DNA of 64,000 bases, from contig NZ_JACXST010000002.1 in NCBI RefSeq assembly GCF_014850975.1, positions 310,001-374,000 on the forward strand. The letters are read 5' to 3'. A program made the position numbers and the translations under genes. This document shows positions 17,716-27,323 of this stretch, piece by piece. This stretch comes from Methylomonas fluvii. GTDB taxonomy: Bacteria; Pseudomonadota; Gammaproteobacteria; Methylococcales; Methylomonadaceae. The notes beneath the pieces were generated by a model. The model searched no databases. It saw only the letters and a list, made by a program, of their open reading frames with translations, and had not been told where the DNA came from. Each line of letters opens with the position of its first letter. The first letter of the stretch is position 1.

Positions 17716-18688
17716 CATGCTCCGTGCGCAGGCAGTCCATCGGCAACGCGGCCTGGCGCTGGTGATCGTCATTTGGATTTTGACGCTGCTGAGCCTGATG
17801 GCCGGCAGTTTTGCGCTAAGTATGCGCCGGGAAAGCAGCGTCGCCGCCGCGTTGAAAAACAACGCCCAAGCCCAAGCACTGGCGGAAACCGGTTTAAACA
17901 TTGCCCAATTCATGCTGCAACAGGCCGATCCCGACCAGCGTTGGCACGCGGATGGCAGCATCTATCGGATACCGGGCAACGATAGCGAAATTCGGATCCG
18001 AATTATCGCCGAATCCGGCAAAGTCGATATCAACGCCGCCGAGGAACCTTTACTAAAGGCCTTGCTTAGTTCGGTAAGCGACGACGAAAAGCTAAAGCAG
18101 AATTTGTTGGATGCCCTGCTGGATTGGCGGGACGCCGACGATGATCCGCGTCCGCAAGGCGCCGAAAAAAAACAATATCGGCAGGCCGGGCTGGCTTACC
18201 AGCCCAGCAATCAACCTTTTCAATCCCTGGAAGAATTGCAATTAGTGCTGGGATTCAACGCCGATATTTTCGAGCAGCTGCAACCCTGGATTACCATCTA
18301 CTCCGGACAAGCGGAATTAAACTTGCGGCTGGCACCGCCGGAGCTCCTGCAAATGGTGGGTGACAACCTGAAGGAACAGAATATTCATGATGTATACTTG
18401 GACAAACGCTTGTCTGAATCGGCTGCGGCGGACGATAACACGGGCGATCAGACCGACCCGGCATTGGCGGATGAAGAGCAAACGTATACTATTATGGTGC
18501 AAACCCTGCTGGATGATCAGGCGACGGCCGCTATCGAAGCAGTGGTAAGAATCCAGAACCAAGACCCCAGCCAAGCGCCCTACCAAATCCTGGATTGGAA
18601 ACAAGGTCAGCAAGTATTGGCCTTATTCGACTCGGCCAAGGAATCCCAGCTCATTACCGTTCAATATGAATTTACAAACCAGCATTGA
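17708..18688 (+). CDS. gspK: Minor pseudopilin GspK
   Basis: 326 residues from the ATG at 17708, which overlaps the gspJ end. The 17660 start would add 16 residues and is less likely. The leader is followed by GLALVIVIWILTLLSLMAGSFALSMRRES. As in other GspK proteins, Glu5 of the usual prepilin motif is absent. The large C-terminal part contains a helix-hairpin-helix-like region (VDINAAEEPLLKALL; LLDALLDWRDADDDPRPQGAE), the typical GspK alpha-domain insert with an acidic metal-binding loop. GspK caps the pseudopilus tip. The gene overlaps the gspL start by 23 bp. Confidence 0.93.
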   Translation: MNSMLRAQAVHRQRGLALVIVIWILTLLSLMAGSFALSMRRESSVAAALKNNAQAQALAETGLNIAQFMLQQADPDQRWHADGSIYRIPGNDSEIRIRIIAESGKVDINAAEEPLLKALLSSVSDDEKLKQNLLDALLDWRDADDDPRPQGAEKKQYRQAGLAYQPSNQPFQSLEELQLVLGFNADIFEQLQPWITIYSGQAELNLRLAPPELLQMVGDNLKEQNIHDVYLDKRLSESAAADDNTGDQTDPALADEEQTYTIMVQTLLDDQATAAIEAVVRIQNQDPSQAPYQILDWKQGQQVLALFDSAKESQLITVQYEFTNQH

Positions 18689-19838
18689 TTTCGATCTGAA
18701 ACGTTTCTTCCAGTGGTGGGGGCGAGAATTGGCGTTTTTGGTACCGAATCGTCTCAGATCCTTGCTGACAGACCGGAGTGGCGCACTCGTAGTTAGCGCG
18801 GCCGACGCGGATTTTCAAATCAGTTTTTACCGCGAGGCCGAACAGCCAACTCCGATGGCATGGCGACTGGACAGCAACCTCGCGGATAGTTATCAATCCT
18901 TGAAGGCCCAACATCCGGACTTTGAAAAAGCCGAATGTATCTTACGTCTGGACCCTACACAGGCGCTAAAAAAAATCGTCTATTTGCCCGCTGCGGCGCA
19001 AGAGAATCTGCAGCAAGTTGTCGGGTTTGAATTAGACCGTTATACGCCGTTCAAGGCCGAGCAAGTCTATTTTGCCGCCATACCGCTCGGCAAAACAGAG
19101 CATGGTCAAATTGAAGTATTACTGGTATTTACACCCAAAACCGTACTGGACGAGCAACTGATCAAACTACAGGCTTTGGGGATACAACCGGTGCGGGTGG
19201 ATTTTTGCCATGCCAGCACCGTCTGCCCTGCCGATGCGCCCGCCTACAATTTACTCCCGGAACGCTACCGGCCACGCGGCAACGCCTTGGCTCAAGCCAT
19301 GCACTGGCTGCTGAATAGCTTACTGTTGCTGTTGTTTCTGGCAGTATTGATCTGGCCGGCATGGCAGGAAGGCCAAGCCGTCGATGTATTGAAAAATCAC
19401 ATCAAAACCCTGGAAAAAGAAACTCGCGTAATAGAAGAACAACAGCATGAAATCGATGCCTTACGCCAGCAAACCCAACGTTTGATAGACATTAAAACCC
19501 AGTCTCCCGCTCTGGTTGCGGTATTGAATGAACTCAGCACCTTATTAAAAGATGACAGCTGGTTGACGCATTTTCAATTTGCGGACAAACGTCTGCAAAT
19601 CCAGGGTCAATCGCCGGCCGCGTCTTCCTTGATCGGTTTGTTGGAAAGTTCCGGATATTTCAGCAATGTCAGTTTCGTCTCGCCCTTAACCCAGGATAAA
19701 TCGACCGGCCGAGAGCGCTTTCAAATTAGTATGGATGTCAGCCCGCCACCGGCCGAGCCTGCTCAGGATGCCGAGGCGACGACCACCAGCGACCCCACCC
19801 CAGCTGAGCCTGAGGCAAATGGAGAGTCCAAGCAATGA
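18666..19838 (+). CDS. gspL: Type II secretion inner-membrane protein GspL (PilN-like)
   Basis: 390-residue single-pass protein. An N-terminal cytoplasmic actin-like region (about 1-205) includes YLPAAAQENLQQVVGFELDRYTPF, the PilM/GspL-type signature. It is followed by one membrane helix near 213-232 (LLNSLLLLLFLAVLIWPAW), a coiled-coil segment (about 240-275) and a periplasmic ferredoxin-like PilN domain (about 280-365). The end is a Pro/Glu/Ala-rich tail. GspL links the GspE ATPase to GspM and the platform. Its stop codon overlaps the gspM ATG (ATGA-type junction). Confidence 0.9.
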   Translation: MNLQTSIDFDLKRFFQWWGRELAFLVPNRLRSLLTDRSGALVVSAADADFQISFYREAEQPTPMAWRLDSNLADSYQSLKAQHPDFEKAECILRLDPTQALKKIVYLPAAAQENLQQVVGFELDRYTPFKAEQVYFAAIPLGKTEHGQIEVLLVFTPKTVLDEQLIKLQALGIQPVRVDFCHASTVCPADAPAYNLLPERYRPRGNALAQAMHWLLNSLLLLLFLAVLIWPAWQEGQAVDVLKNHIKTLEKETRVIEEQQHEIDALRQQTQRLIDIKTQSPALVAVLNELSTLLKDDSWLTHFQFADKRLQIQGQSPAASSLIGLLESSGYFSNVSFVSPLTQDKSTGRERFQISMDVSPPPAEPAQDAEATTTSDPTPAEPEANGESKQ

Positions 19839-20413
19839 ATGAAGTACGCTATCAGCGCTGGCTGGCGCTGGCTTTGCTGGGATTGGTGTTGTTTACCGTG
19901 ATATTTTTGGTGCTGCTGCCTTTATTCAGCAGCTGGTTGGATTACCGTGAGCAAAAAAACGACCTGCTGTTTCGTTTGCAACGCCAACAAGCCATTGTCG
20001 CCCGCCGCGACAGCGTTGCACAAAACCTGGAATCATTGAATCAGCAATACCAGCAACAAGGTTATCTGAGCGACAGCGACACCGAAGCCCTGGCGTCGGC
20101 GGAGCTGCAAAACATCGTCAAAACCGCGGTAACGGAAGCCGGCGGCCAACTGACCAGCACGCAAGGTTTGCCGGGCAAGGCCGAAGAGGATTTTGTGCGC
20201 ATCGCCGTAAAAGTACGCATGAGCGGCAGCATCGAAGCATTGCGCGCGGTGTTGCATAGTCTGGATACCAATATGCCCTTGCTGCTGGTCGATCAATTGG
20301 ACATTTCGCCGGTACGCGGCGCGCGTAACCGCAGCACCAATAAAATGGACCCCAGTTCTCAGTTGAATGTCAGTTTTGAAGTGATCAGCTTTATGCGAGC
20401 CAAAGCCTCATGA
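19835..20413 (+). CDS. gspM: Type II secretion protein GspM (subtype b / PilO-like)
   Basis: 192-residue inner-membrane protein with one N-terminal helix (about 12-32, LALLGLVLFTVIFLVLLPLF), a coiled-coil linker and a periplasmic ferredoxin-like domain. It best fits the GspM-b/PilO group from length, topology and its position after gspL. GspM dimerises with GspL in the assembly platform. It overlaps gspL by 4 bp and the next gene by 4 bp. Confidence 0.85.
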   Translation: MNEVRYQRWLALALLGLVLFTVIFLVLLPLFSSWLDYREQKNDLLFRLQRQQAIVARRDSVAQNLESLNQQYQQQGYLSDSDTEALASAELQNIVKTAVTEAGGQLTSTQGLPGKAEEDFVRIAVKVRMSGSIEALRAVLHSLDTNMPLLLVDQLDISPVRGARNRSTNKMDPSSQLNVSFEVISFMRAKAS

Positions 20414-21027
20414 ATCAGAAGCTGATCAGATGGCAATTACTGGGTTGCGGCGCCTTGAGCCTGCTGTTGGCAGTAGAATGGACTTATAGTCAATTTACCT
20501 TAAAGCAATTGCAAACGCTGCTTGAGCGGCGCCCGCAAACCGAATCCTCGGCTGAGCAACTGCCTAATATCGCCGATAATAGCGGCTCTGCGGAAACCTA
20601 CAGCGATATTGTCGACAGACCTTTGTTTGTCGAAGGCCGAAAGCCTGTCGCCGAAACCAATCCGACCGATAATTTGCAAACTCAAGATTCCGGGCAAATC
20701 GACGATTGGGAGTTAATCGGCGTTTACGATAAAAATAACAAGCCGACCGCCTTGTTTAGAAAGCGCAACGAAGCCAAAAAGTTTTTAAAAATAACCGAAG
20801 AACAAAGCATATCCGGCTGGCTGCTCAAGCAAATACAAGCCGACCATGTGCTGCTTCAGCAAGGCGGCCAGGAAAAATCGGTCGTATTGAGAAAACCGCG
20901 TGCGCAAGTTAAGCCTCCGGTACCCGGCAAGCCAGCCGTACCGCCCAGACCGCAGCACCCCAACGCCGTTGCCAAACCTATAGAACCAGTACCTAATGAA
21001 AATCCCGAGAACATCAATGACAACTAA
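20410..21027 (+). CDS. GspC/GspN-like type II secretion protein (HR domain)
   Basis: 205-residue protein with one N-terminal membrane helix (about 10-28), a short linker, then a small domain containing YSDIVDRPLFVEGRKPV and ELIGVYDKNNKPTALFRK. This is the pattern of the homology region of GspC and of GspN-type proteins, which contact the secretin N0 domain. There is no PDZ domain; the end is a Pro-rich tail (about 165-205). It sits between gspM and gspD with short overlaps on both sides. It probably fills the GspC role of linking platform and secretin, but the precise family assignment is tentative. Confidence 0.75.
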   Translation: MNQKLIRWQLLGCGALSLLLAVEWTYSQFTLKQLQTLLERRPQTESSAEQLPNIADNSGSAETYSDIVDRPLFVEGRKPVAETNPTDNLQTQDSGQIDDWELIGVYDKNNKPTALFRKRNEAKKFLKITEEQSISGWLLKQIQADHVLLQQGGQEKSVVLRKPRAQVKPPVPGKPAVPPRPQHPNAVAKPIEPVPNENPENINDN

Positions 21028-23281
21028 AAAAATCAACATTTCCCCAATGTTGGCGTTGGCGCTGTCCATGACCGGCTGTGAATTTATCGGCCCGCAATTG
21101 CATGAAAAACTGGCTATTGCCGATAACAAACCAGCTCAAGCAGACACCTTGTTGATTCCGGAACTGGCTAACGACGCCAATAAAAACGCCGAAAATAGAA
21201 TCACCAAGGTCGAAATGTACCCTAGCGGCGATGCGAGCATCGTCCCGCAAGCCAGCCACCAAGGCGGCGGCAAAAGCAGCGGTAAGGGCGAATACAGTTT
21301 GAATTTCGATGACGCCGATCTGGGCGAAGTCGCGAAAGTAATACTCAGCGATATTCTCGGCCGGAACTACACCATCAGTCCACAAGTGGTGGGCAAAGTT
21401 ACTTTGCAAACCTCCAAACCTTTAAGCAAGGACGAGCTGATTCCAACCCTGGATATGCTGCTGAGCTTGAATAATGCCGCCCTGACCGAACAAGGCGGCA
21501 TGTATCTGATTAAACCGTCCAACGAAGCCTTGTACAGCAGTTCCATCAGCTCGCTGTCCGGCGCCAAAATGCCCAATGGTTATCAGGTGCGGGTGATTCC
21601 GGTCAAAAATGTCGCGGCCTCGGAACTGGCCGAGATATTGAAACCGTTATTGCCGGAAAAATCGTTGCTGCATGTCGATCCGAACCGTAATCTGATATTG
21701 GTCGCCGGTTCCGGCGCGGAAATCTCCAGGGCGTTGGATGTGGTCAATACCTTTGATGTCGATATTTTAAAAGGCCGCTCCTTTGCTTTGTTTACACCGG
21801 CTAACGTCAGCGCCGGCAAAATCATTGAAGAGCTGGAGCAAATCTTCAACACCAAAAAATCCAAAGACGACGAAGCCAGCTTTTTCCGGTTTATCGAAAT
21901 AGAAAGGCTTAACGCGGTATTAGCCGTCACCCATCAAGCCGGTTATCTGAAGGACATTGAAAACTGGGTATTTAGGCTGGATCGCATTAACACAGCAGCA
22001 GCCGGCGGCGTGAATGTGTACCGGGCGCAACATGTCAGCGCCACCGATTTGGCCGAAACTTTAAGCAATATTTTCGGTAGCGGCAATTCCGGAAAATCCA
22101 GCAAGGCTTCTATCGCGTCCGGCCGCAAATCATTATCGGCCACCAATAAAAAGTCGGACAGTTCATCCAGCAGCAGTTCAGGCGGCGCCAACCGGCAGCA
22201 GGATTCGATGAGCGATAGAACGCTCAGCGACCGAACCAAAGATAAAAGCAGCAGCGGCGCACTCGGCGGCAGCTTAAGCGGCAGTTCGGGCGGCAGCAAT
22301 AACAACGACATGCCGAATGTGAAAATCATCGCCGACGAAGGCAATAACGCTTTGATTATCGTCGCGACCGCCCAGGAATACGCGGTAATCGAGCGCGTAT
22401 TAAAACAACTGGATGTGCTGCCTTTACAAGTGATGATCGATGCCACGATTGTGGAAGTTACGCTGAAAGACGATTTAAAGTACGGTTTGCAATGGTACTT
22501 TAGCCACAATAACGGAGGAAATAACGATTCAGCAGGAGGCTCGGCACAAGGCTTGAGTCTCACAAATGTTGCTAAAGATGCCATGAAGGCATTTGGCACA
22601 AGTGGCTTCTCCTACGCTTTTTCTAGCGGCTCTAAGGACATTCAGGCCGTACTAAATGCCAGTGCTGTCAATAATAACGTCAATGTCATCTCATCCCCTT
22701 CGCTGATGGTGTTGAACAACCAGGAAGCCACGATAAAAGTCGGCGACTCGGTGCCGATACGTTCCTCGGTTTCCAGCAATTTGAGCAGCACAAACACCAA
22801 TAACGGTATCGTGCAAACCAGTTCGATCCAAATGATCGATACCGGTGTGAATTTGTCGGTTAGACCCCGAGTTAACGCCGGTGGATTGGTGCTGATGGAC
22901 ATATTGCAAAGCGTTAACCAGGCTATCAAAACCACGACCAGCGACACCATCGACTCCCCGACCATTCAAAAAAGGGAAATTGAAAGCAGCGTTGCGGTAC
23001 AAAGCGGTGAAACCATTGTTTTGGGCGGTTTGATCAAGGAAAACAACGATTATTTGCGTGACGGCGTGCCGCTGCTGCACGAGATACCCTTAATCGGGCC
23101 GCTTTTCGGCGGTACGACGCGTAACAAGGACAAAACCGAGCTGGTGGTACTGCTTACCCCGCGCGTGATGAAAAGCCGCCAGGATGCTCGGGATATCACC
23201 GACGAATTCAAACGAAAACTATCGGGCATCTATTATCAAAAACCTGTTGAAATCAATGTTGAAGTGGAAACGGTGCCTTAG
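21017..23281 (+). CDS. gspD: Type II secretion secretin GspD (lipoprotein)
   Basis: Outer-membrane secretin channel. From the ATG at 21017 it is 754 residues and begins with a lipoprotein signal ending LALALSMTGC. That start has a GAG about 7 nt upstream; the ATG at 20996 adds 7 residues and is an alternative. N-domains N0-N3 cover roughly 90-390. The loop in N3 is a long Ser/Lys/Gly-rich low-complexity stretch (about 355-430). The secretin domain follows (about 470-735) with VPLLHEIPLIGPLFGGTTRNKDKTELVVLLTPRVM at its end. The lipidated N-terminus suggests self-targeting or pilotin-independent insertion. It is the last gene of the operon; MgtC follows after 45 bp. Confidence 0.94.
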   Translation: MTTKKINISPMLALALSMTGCEFIGPQLHEKLAIADNKPAQADTLLIPELANDANKNAENRITKVEMYPSGDASIVPQASHQGGGKSSGKGEYSLNFDDADLGEVAKVILSDILGRNYTISPQVVGKVTLQTSKPLSKDELIPTLDMLLSLNNAALTEQGGMYLIKPSNEALYSSSISSLSGAKMPNGYQVRVIPVKNVAASELAEILKPLLPEKSLLHVDPNRNLILVAGSGAEISRALDVVNTFDVDILKGRSFALFTPANVSAGKIIEELEQIFNTKKSKDDEASFFRFIEIERLNAVLAVTHQAGYLKDIENWVFRLDRINTAAAGGVNVYRAQHVSATDLAETLSNIFGSGNSGKSSKASIASGRKSLSATNKKSDSSSSSSSGGANRQQDSMSDRTLSDRTKDKSSSGALGGSLSGSSGGSNNNDMPNVKIIADEGNNALIIVATAQEYAVIERVLKQLDVLPLQVMIDATIVEVTLKDDLKYGLQWYFSHNNGGNNDSAGGSAQGLSLTNVAKDAMKAFGTSGFSYAFSSGSKDIQAVLNASAVNNNVNVISSPSLMVLNNQEATIKVGDSVPIRSSVSSNLSSTNTNNGIVQTSSIQMIDTGVNLSVRPRVNAGGLVLMDILQSVNQAIKTTTSDTIDSPTIQKREIESSVAVQSGETIVLGGLIKENNDYLRDGVPLLHEIPLIGPLFGGTTRNKDKTELVVLLTPRVMKSRQDARDITDEFKRKLSGIYYQKPVEINVEVETVP

Positions 23282-23326
23282 GCCCAAACCTGTAGCCCTT
23301 ATCTGCCAAAAAACCGGACGATAAAC

Positions 23327-24073
23327 ATGAATCCAATCTCGCCGGATCGGCTGATCTCGTTTTGGTCGCTTGCCCAATTGGAAGCCAGCGTGGTGATTCT
23401 GATGAATATCGTCGGCGCTCTGTTTTTGGGCATGGTGGTGGGCTACGAACGTTCCTACCACGGCCGAGCCGCCGGCATGCGCACCTATGGTCTGGTGTGT
23501 ATGGCTTCCGCGGCGGTAACGGTTATCGTCGGTTACCCGCAGTTCTGGTTTGGCGGCTTATTGCCACTCACCACTACCGCAGACCCCACTCGGGTTATTC
23601 AAGGCATCGTGACGGGTATCGGTTTCTTGGGTGCCGGCGTAATCATGAAGGAAGGTCTGAACATCAGCGGCTTGACGACCGCCGCATCGATTTGGGCATC
23701 TTCGGCCATCGGTATTTTATGCGGCGCCGGGTTTTATTTTGCGGCCATTGTGTTGGCTTTAATTGCGTCGGCGACGATGATCTGGGGCGGGCGAATCGAA
23801 TCTGCCTTGCCTTCCCGTCATGCAGTGTCGGTCATTTTGCGTTTTCAAACCGGCTATCGACCGAATCAAACCGAGATTAACGATTTGGCAAATGCCTTGG
23901 GGTATCGATTGGCCGAAGGCTCGATTAGCGTTATCAGCAACAATAAACACGAAGAATGGCATCTGGTTTTTATTGCAACCGGTAATCATAAAATATCGAT
24001 TCCGGCGATTGCGGAAAGCCTGGAACGCTGCGATTTTCTCAGCGGTTATCAAGTCGCCTTTGCCCGAAACTGA
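23327..24073 (+). CDS. MgtC/SapB family membrane protein
   Basis: 248-residue membrane protein with five or so helices in the first ~155 residues, including the MgtC signature GALFLGMVVGYERSYHGRAAGMRTYGLV and the segment VIQGIVTGIGFLGAGVIMKEG. The C-terminal ~85 residues form a soluble ACT-like domain (SVILRFQTGYRPNQTEI and following). MgtC proteins help bacteria cope with low magnesium and, in pathogens, with the host vacuole by acting on the F1Fo ATPase. The role in a methanotroph is unknown. It starts 45 bp after gspD and could be read from the same transcript. Confidence 0.9.
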   Translation: MNPISPDRLISFWSLAQLEASVVILMNIVGALFLGMVVGYERSYHGRAAGMRTYGLVCMASAAVTVIVGYPQFWFGGLLPLTTTADPTRVIQGIVTGIGFLGAGVIMKEGLNISGLTTAASIWASSAIGILCGAGFYFAAIVLALIASATMIWGGRIESALPSRHAVSVILRFQTGYRPNQTEINDLANALGYRLAEGSISVISNNKHEEWHLVFIATGNHKISIPAIAESLERCDFLSGYQVAFARN

Positions 24074-24078
24074 GCCTC

Positions 24079-24113
24079 AGGAAACAGGGAATCGATAAGG
24101 TACCCTGCTTCCT
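24079..24113. terminator. Probable stem-loop terminator after the MgtC-like gene
   Basis: Inverted repeat of 11 positions (24079-24089 pairs with 24103-24113, one A-C mismatch, 13-nt loop), followed by a weak T stretch at 24120-24123. It lies between the plus-strand MgtC-like gene and the convergent small minus-strand gene, so it may end both transcripts. The T-tract is short, so confidence is moderate. Confidence 0.45.
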
Positions 24114-24141
24114 CGCCGATTTTCTTAATTGAATTACCGGA

Positions 24142-24354
24142 TTATTCCAATACGTTCTTAACACACTGTCTGGCGAAAGTATTAATCGACAGCGTGTCGC
24201 TTAAGTATTGGTTGAATAAACCGTTGATATCGACCGGGTTGAGATAGACATAAACTCCGCAGCCGGTTAGCGCGATAAATTGCTGACTCAGCGTTTCAAC
24301 GAATAAAGTGCGTGTGTTGCTGAGTTGTGTGATTTCGTTGCTTGAGGTTTTCAT
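24142..24354 (-). CDS. Small hypothetical protein
   Basis: 70-residue protein on the minus strand that I do not recognise. The start used is the ATG at 24354, because an AGGTGG lies 5 nt upstream of it. A GTG three codons earlier overlaps that site and is unlikely. Residues 26-55 (IALTGCGVYVYLNPVDINGLFNQYL and following) look like a folded core, and composition is normal for a real protein. There is no signal peptide or membrane helix. It stands alone between a likely terminator and the amidohydrolase gene. No function is assigned. Confidence 0.6.
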   Translation of the reverse strand: MKTSSNEITQLSNTRTLFVETLSQQFIALTGCGVYVYLNPVDINGLFNQYLSDTLSINTFARQCVKNVLE

Positions 24355-24671
24355 GACATCCACCTAATTTGCTGGTTAAACCCAACAACCAAGCAGCATG
24401 ATCCACGCCAAATCGCTCAACGATTAAGCTTCATTCGTCTGAACGCAAACGGGAATCCGTCCAAGTACCGCAAAATCCTGCTTTCTCTAAAACAAAAGAA
24501 ATCCAGACTGATTCTTTCCCTGGGTTGATGCTTTAAAGGGAACCGCTTTTTCCATGAGCTACAGTTGAAAAACTGTGTACTGACATGGCAATTTTGTCGC
24601 AAAAACTGCCAGAGTTGTCACAGAACCGGCATTTTCACTCCACCCCGTCACAGTCGTTTGGCAGGCATTAT
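24355..24671. other. Intergenic region with an imperfect sigma-54-like site
   Basis: 317 bp with no credible gene. A plus-strand TGGCA...GCA element at 24583-24598 has the GG/GC spacing of a sigma-54 promoter but one mismatch in the -12 box (TCGC). Short CTGCCA and TGGCAG inverted pairs follow up to the amidohydrolase stop. Nothing on the plus strand downstream looks coding. I treat the site as unproven. Confidence 0.3.
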
Positions 24672-25889
24672 TTAAGCTGGCAGACAAGTTTCTACCAATC
24701 TCACCCAATAGGTCGCGCCCAGGGTCAAAATATCATCATTAAAATCGTAACTGGTGTTATGCAGGGTACACGGACCGGCCCCATGCCCAACACTACGATG
24801 ATCACCGGAGCCGTTGCCGATGAAGCAGTAGCTGCCGGGTAACTTTTGCAGCATAAACGCAAAATCTTCTGCGCCCATCGTGGCTTTTTGCTCCAAAACA
24901 TGCCGGTCGCCAACAATAGAGGCCATGACGCTACGCGACGTTTCGACTGCCTCACGGTGATTAACCGTCGGCGGATAGCTACGTTTAAATTCAAAATCAC
25001 ATTCCATCCCATGTGCCAGACAAGTATGACGGGCTACTTCCCGCATACGGGTTTCGATCAAATCCAGCATTTGATTGGTGAATGTACGCACCGTACCGGC
25101 CAATTCGCAGGTATCGGCAATAATATTGGTTGCCTCGCCGGCATGCACCATTGTGACTGAAATCAAACCGTTATCCAAGGGATTGGCGTTGCGGGTCAAG
25201 ATGGTTTGAAACGCCATAATCATTTGCGCAGCTACCGGCAGAGGATCCAACCCCAAGTGCGGCAATGCTGCATGACAGCCTTTGCCCCGAATCACGATGC
25301 GAAAAGTATTCAAGGATGCCATCACCGGTCCGGGACTAACGGCAAACTGTCCGGCCGGCAACTCCGGCCAATTGTGCATGCCGTAAACGGCTTGCATCGG
25401 AAACAATTTCAACAGGCCGTCCTTGATCATCTCATCGGCGCCGCCACCGCCCTCTTCCGCCGGTTGGAATATTAGATAGACGGTCCCGTCAAAATGATGG
25501 AGGGTTGCCAGATATTGCGCCGCAGCCAACAGCATAGCGGTATGGCCGTCATGCCCGCAGCCGTGCATTTTGCCTGGGTACCGCGAGGCATGTGCAAAGC
25601 TGTTTTGTTCATGCATCGGCAAGGCGTCCATGTCGGCGCGCAAGCCGATAGCCTTATCCGAACTCCCTGCTTTGATAATCCCGACTACACCGGTTTTACC
25701 CAAGCCGCGATGAACGGAAATCCCCCATTCGCTCAATTTTGCCGCGACCAAATCCGCGGTACGAATCTCTTCGAAGCACAATTCCGGATGTGCATGTATA
25801 TCGCGGCGCAATTGACGAATACCGGCAATATTGGCGACAATTTCCGGTATCAGGACGGCTGACGACAATTCAGCATCGAGTGTATTCAT
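24672..25889 (-). CDS. M20 family metallopeptidase / N-acyl-amino acid amidohydrolase
   Basis: 405-residue amidohydrolase of the hippurate hydrolase / N-acyl-L-amino acid amidohydrolase group (M20D). The metal-site motifs are visible: HAHPELCFEE near 32-41, ALPMHEQN, HGCGHDGHTAMLL near 109-121 and FQPAEEGGGGADEMI near 141-155. The dimerisation (lid) domain lies between about residues 190 and 310. Members remove acyl groups from amino acids, or act on IAA conjugates or peptidoglycan-derived compounds; the substrate cannot be told here. The gene begins 18 bp after the stop of the FleQ-like regulator gene on the same strand, so the two are probably co-transcribed. No clear ribosome-binding site precedes the ATG. 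Confidence 0.9.
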   Translation of the reverse strand: MNTLDAELSSAVLIPEIVANIAGIRQLRRDIHAHPELCFEEIRTADLVAAKLSEWGISVHRGLGKTGVVGIIKAGSSDKAIGLRADMDALPMHEQNSFAHASRYPGKMHGCGHDGHTAMLLAAAQYLATLHHFDGTVYLIFQPAEEGGGGADEMIKDGLLKLFPMQAVYGMHNWPELPAGQFAVSPGPVMASLNTFRIVIRGKGCHAALPHLGLDPLPVAAQMIMAFQTILTRNANPLDNGLISVTMVHAGEATNIIADTCELAGTVRTFTNQMLDLIETRMREVARHTCLAHGMECDFEFKRSYPPTVNHREAVETSRSVMASIVGDRHVLEQKATMGAEDFAFMLQKLPGSYCFIGNGSGDHRSVGHGAGPCTLHNTSYDFNDDILTLGATYWVRLVETCLPA

Positions 25890-25907
25890 GGGAAGGCAGT
25901 GTGCGGT

Positions 25908-27323
25908 CTAAGCCGTATCGGTTTTGCGCAGTTTTTCCACAAGAGTGGTTCTGCGCATATTTAGCAGTTTGGCGGCATGAGCAACCACACCATTGCATTC
26001 TTCAAGAGCCTGCCGTATCAATTCGTTCTCGAGATCGGTCAGATATTCCTTAAGATCGATACCTTGTTCGGGTAAGTGTACGGTCGCGACTGCACCGGGT
26101 GTCGGCATCGCCAGCGCCTCCCGCTCAGCCGGCCGCACGATGTGAATATCTTGCTCCGGCAATGCAACCTGCACGCCTTCCGGCACTTCATAGCCCTGAA
26201 ATTTCTCCGGTAAATCACTGACATCAACACTAGCATCCGGACTAATGATAGCTAAACGCTCGATCAAATTTGACAGCTCTCGCACGTTACCGGGCCAACT
26301 GTGCTGCATCAAGGTGGCGATTGCGCGAGGTAATAAACTAACGGTACCGCGGTTGGCGGCTTCCATGCGGGCAACCAAATCGTTGATTAGATAAGGAATA
26401 TCCTCGGCTCTTTCCCGCAAGGCAGGCACTTCGATCGGAAACACGTTCAGACGGTAAAACAAATCCTCTCGAAAGCGCTTTTCGGCGATTTCTTGTTCCA
26501 GGTGGCGATGCGTCGCGGCAATAATCCGCACATCGCAATGGATGGTTTTATTGCTACCGACGCGCTCGAAAGTGCGTTCCTGCAGTACTCTTAACAACTT
26601 AACCTGCATCGGCATCGGCATGTCGCCGATTTCATCCAAAAACAGCGTACCGCCTTCCGCCATTTCGAAACGACCTTGCCGCGAAGTCAAAGCGCCGGTA
26701 AATGCACCCTTCTCGTGGCCGAACAATTCGCTTTCCAGCAATTCACCGGGAATAGCGCCGCAATTGACCGGCACGAAAGGCCTGTCTCGCCGCGCAGAGG
26801 CACGATGTAGCGCTTGCGCCACCACTTCCTTGCCTGTGCCGGATTCGCCCAGTATAAGCACTGTAGCGTCGGATTTGGCAACTTGATCGATTTGAGCACG
26901 AGTTTTTTGTATGGCTTTGCTTTTACCCGCCAAGCCCTTATCCGGTGGGGATTTCTTACTGGCTTGAGCGGGCTGCGGCAAACTGTCCAATAATTGAATC
27001 AATAGCGGGTAGACAGTCGGCCACTCCAAGGTTTTGTTGACCATTTGCTGAATGGCACTAACCACTTGCGGCCCACCTGCGTCCACGAGTAAAACCACAG
27101 GAATATCGCCAACGCTTTCGGTGACCGTTTTGATCAAGCTGGCTTGCTTGTCTCCACCACAGCCGACAAATACCGCATCGAAACTACCATGCTCTCTAAA
27201 CGCCACTTCAAAATCGCTACTGGCAACCGCCTCCACCCGATATTCCAAAAACTGGAGTATGCCTTCCACTTGCTGACTGCGGTGGGTGTTGTCATCAATG
27301 AGCAAAATTTCTGGCAAAGCCAT
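25908..27323 (-). CDS. FleQ-like sigma-54-dependent transcriptional activator
   Basis: 471-residue enhancer-binding protein. The N-terminal FleQ-type receiver-like domain (about 1-118) lacks a clear phosphoacceptor Asp (the site reads [10 protein letters not shown]). The central AAA+ domain has Walker A GESGTGKE at 159-166, the sigma-54 contact loop GAFTGA at 206-211 and Walker B GGTLFLDE at 224-231. A Fis-type helix-turn-helix is at about 440-470. FleQ homologues activate flagellar genes and control exopolysaccharide genes in response to cyclic di-GMP. No flagellar genes are in this window, while polysaccharide genes begin about 3 kb away. Control of those genes is inference. It is divergent from the CorC-like gene. 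Confidence 0.92.
   Translation of the reverse strand: MALPEILLIDDNTHRSQQVEGILQFLEYRVEAVASSDFEVAFREHGSFDAVFVGCGGDKQASLIKTVTESVGDIPVVLLVDAGGPQVVSAIQQMVNKTLEWPTVYPLLIQLLDSLPQPAQASKKSPPDKGLAGKSKAIQKTRAQIDQVAKSDATVLILGESGTGKEVVAQALHRASARRDRPFVPVNCGAIPGELLESELFGHEKGAFTGALTSRQGRFEMAEGGTLFLDEIGDMPMPMQVKLLRVLQERTFERVGSNKTIHCDVRIIAATHRHLEQEIAEKRFREDLFYRLNVFPIEVPALRERAEDIPYLINDLVARMEAANRGTVSLLPRAIATLMQHSWPGNVRELSNLIERLAIISPDASVDVSDLPEKFQGYEVPEGVQVALPEQDIHIVRPAEREALAMPTPGAVATVHLPEQGIDLKEYLTDLENELIRQALEECNGVVAHAAKLLNMRRTTLVEKLRKTDTA

Noticed and set aside
24583-24598. Sigma-54-like element TGGCA...GCA on the plus strand
   Set aside because: It has one mismatch in the core -12 box and the next 70 bp run into the antisense end of the amidohydrolase gene, with no convincing transcript structure.
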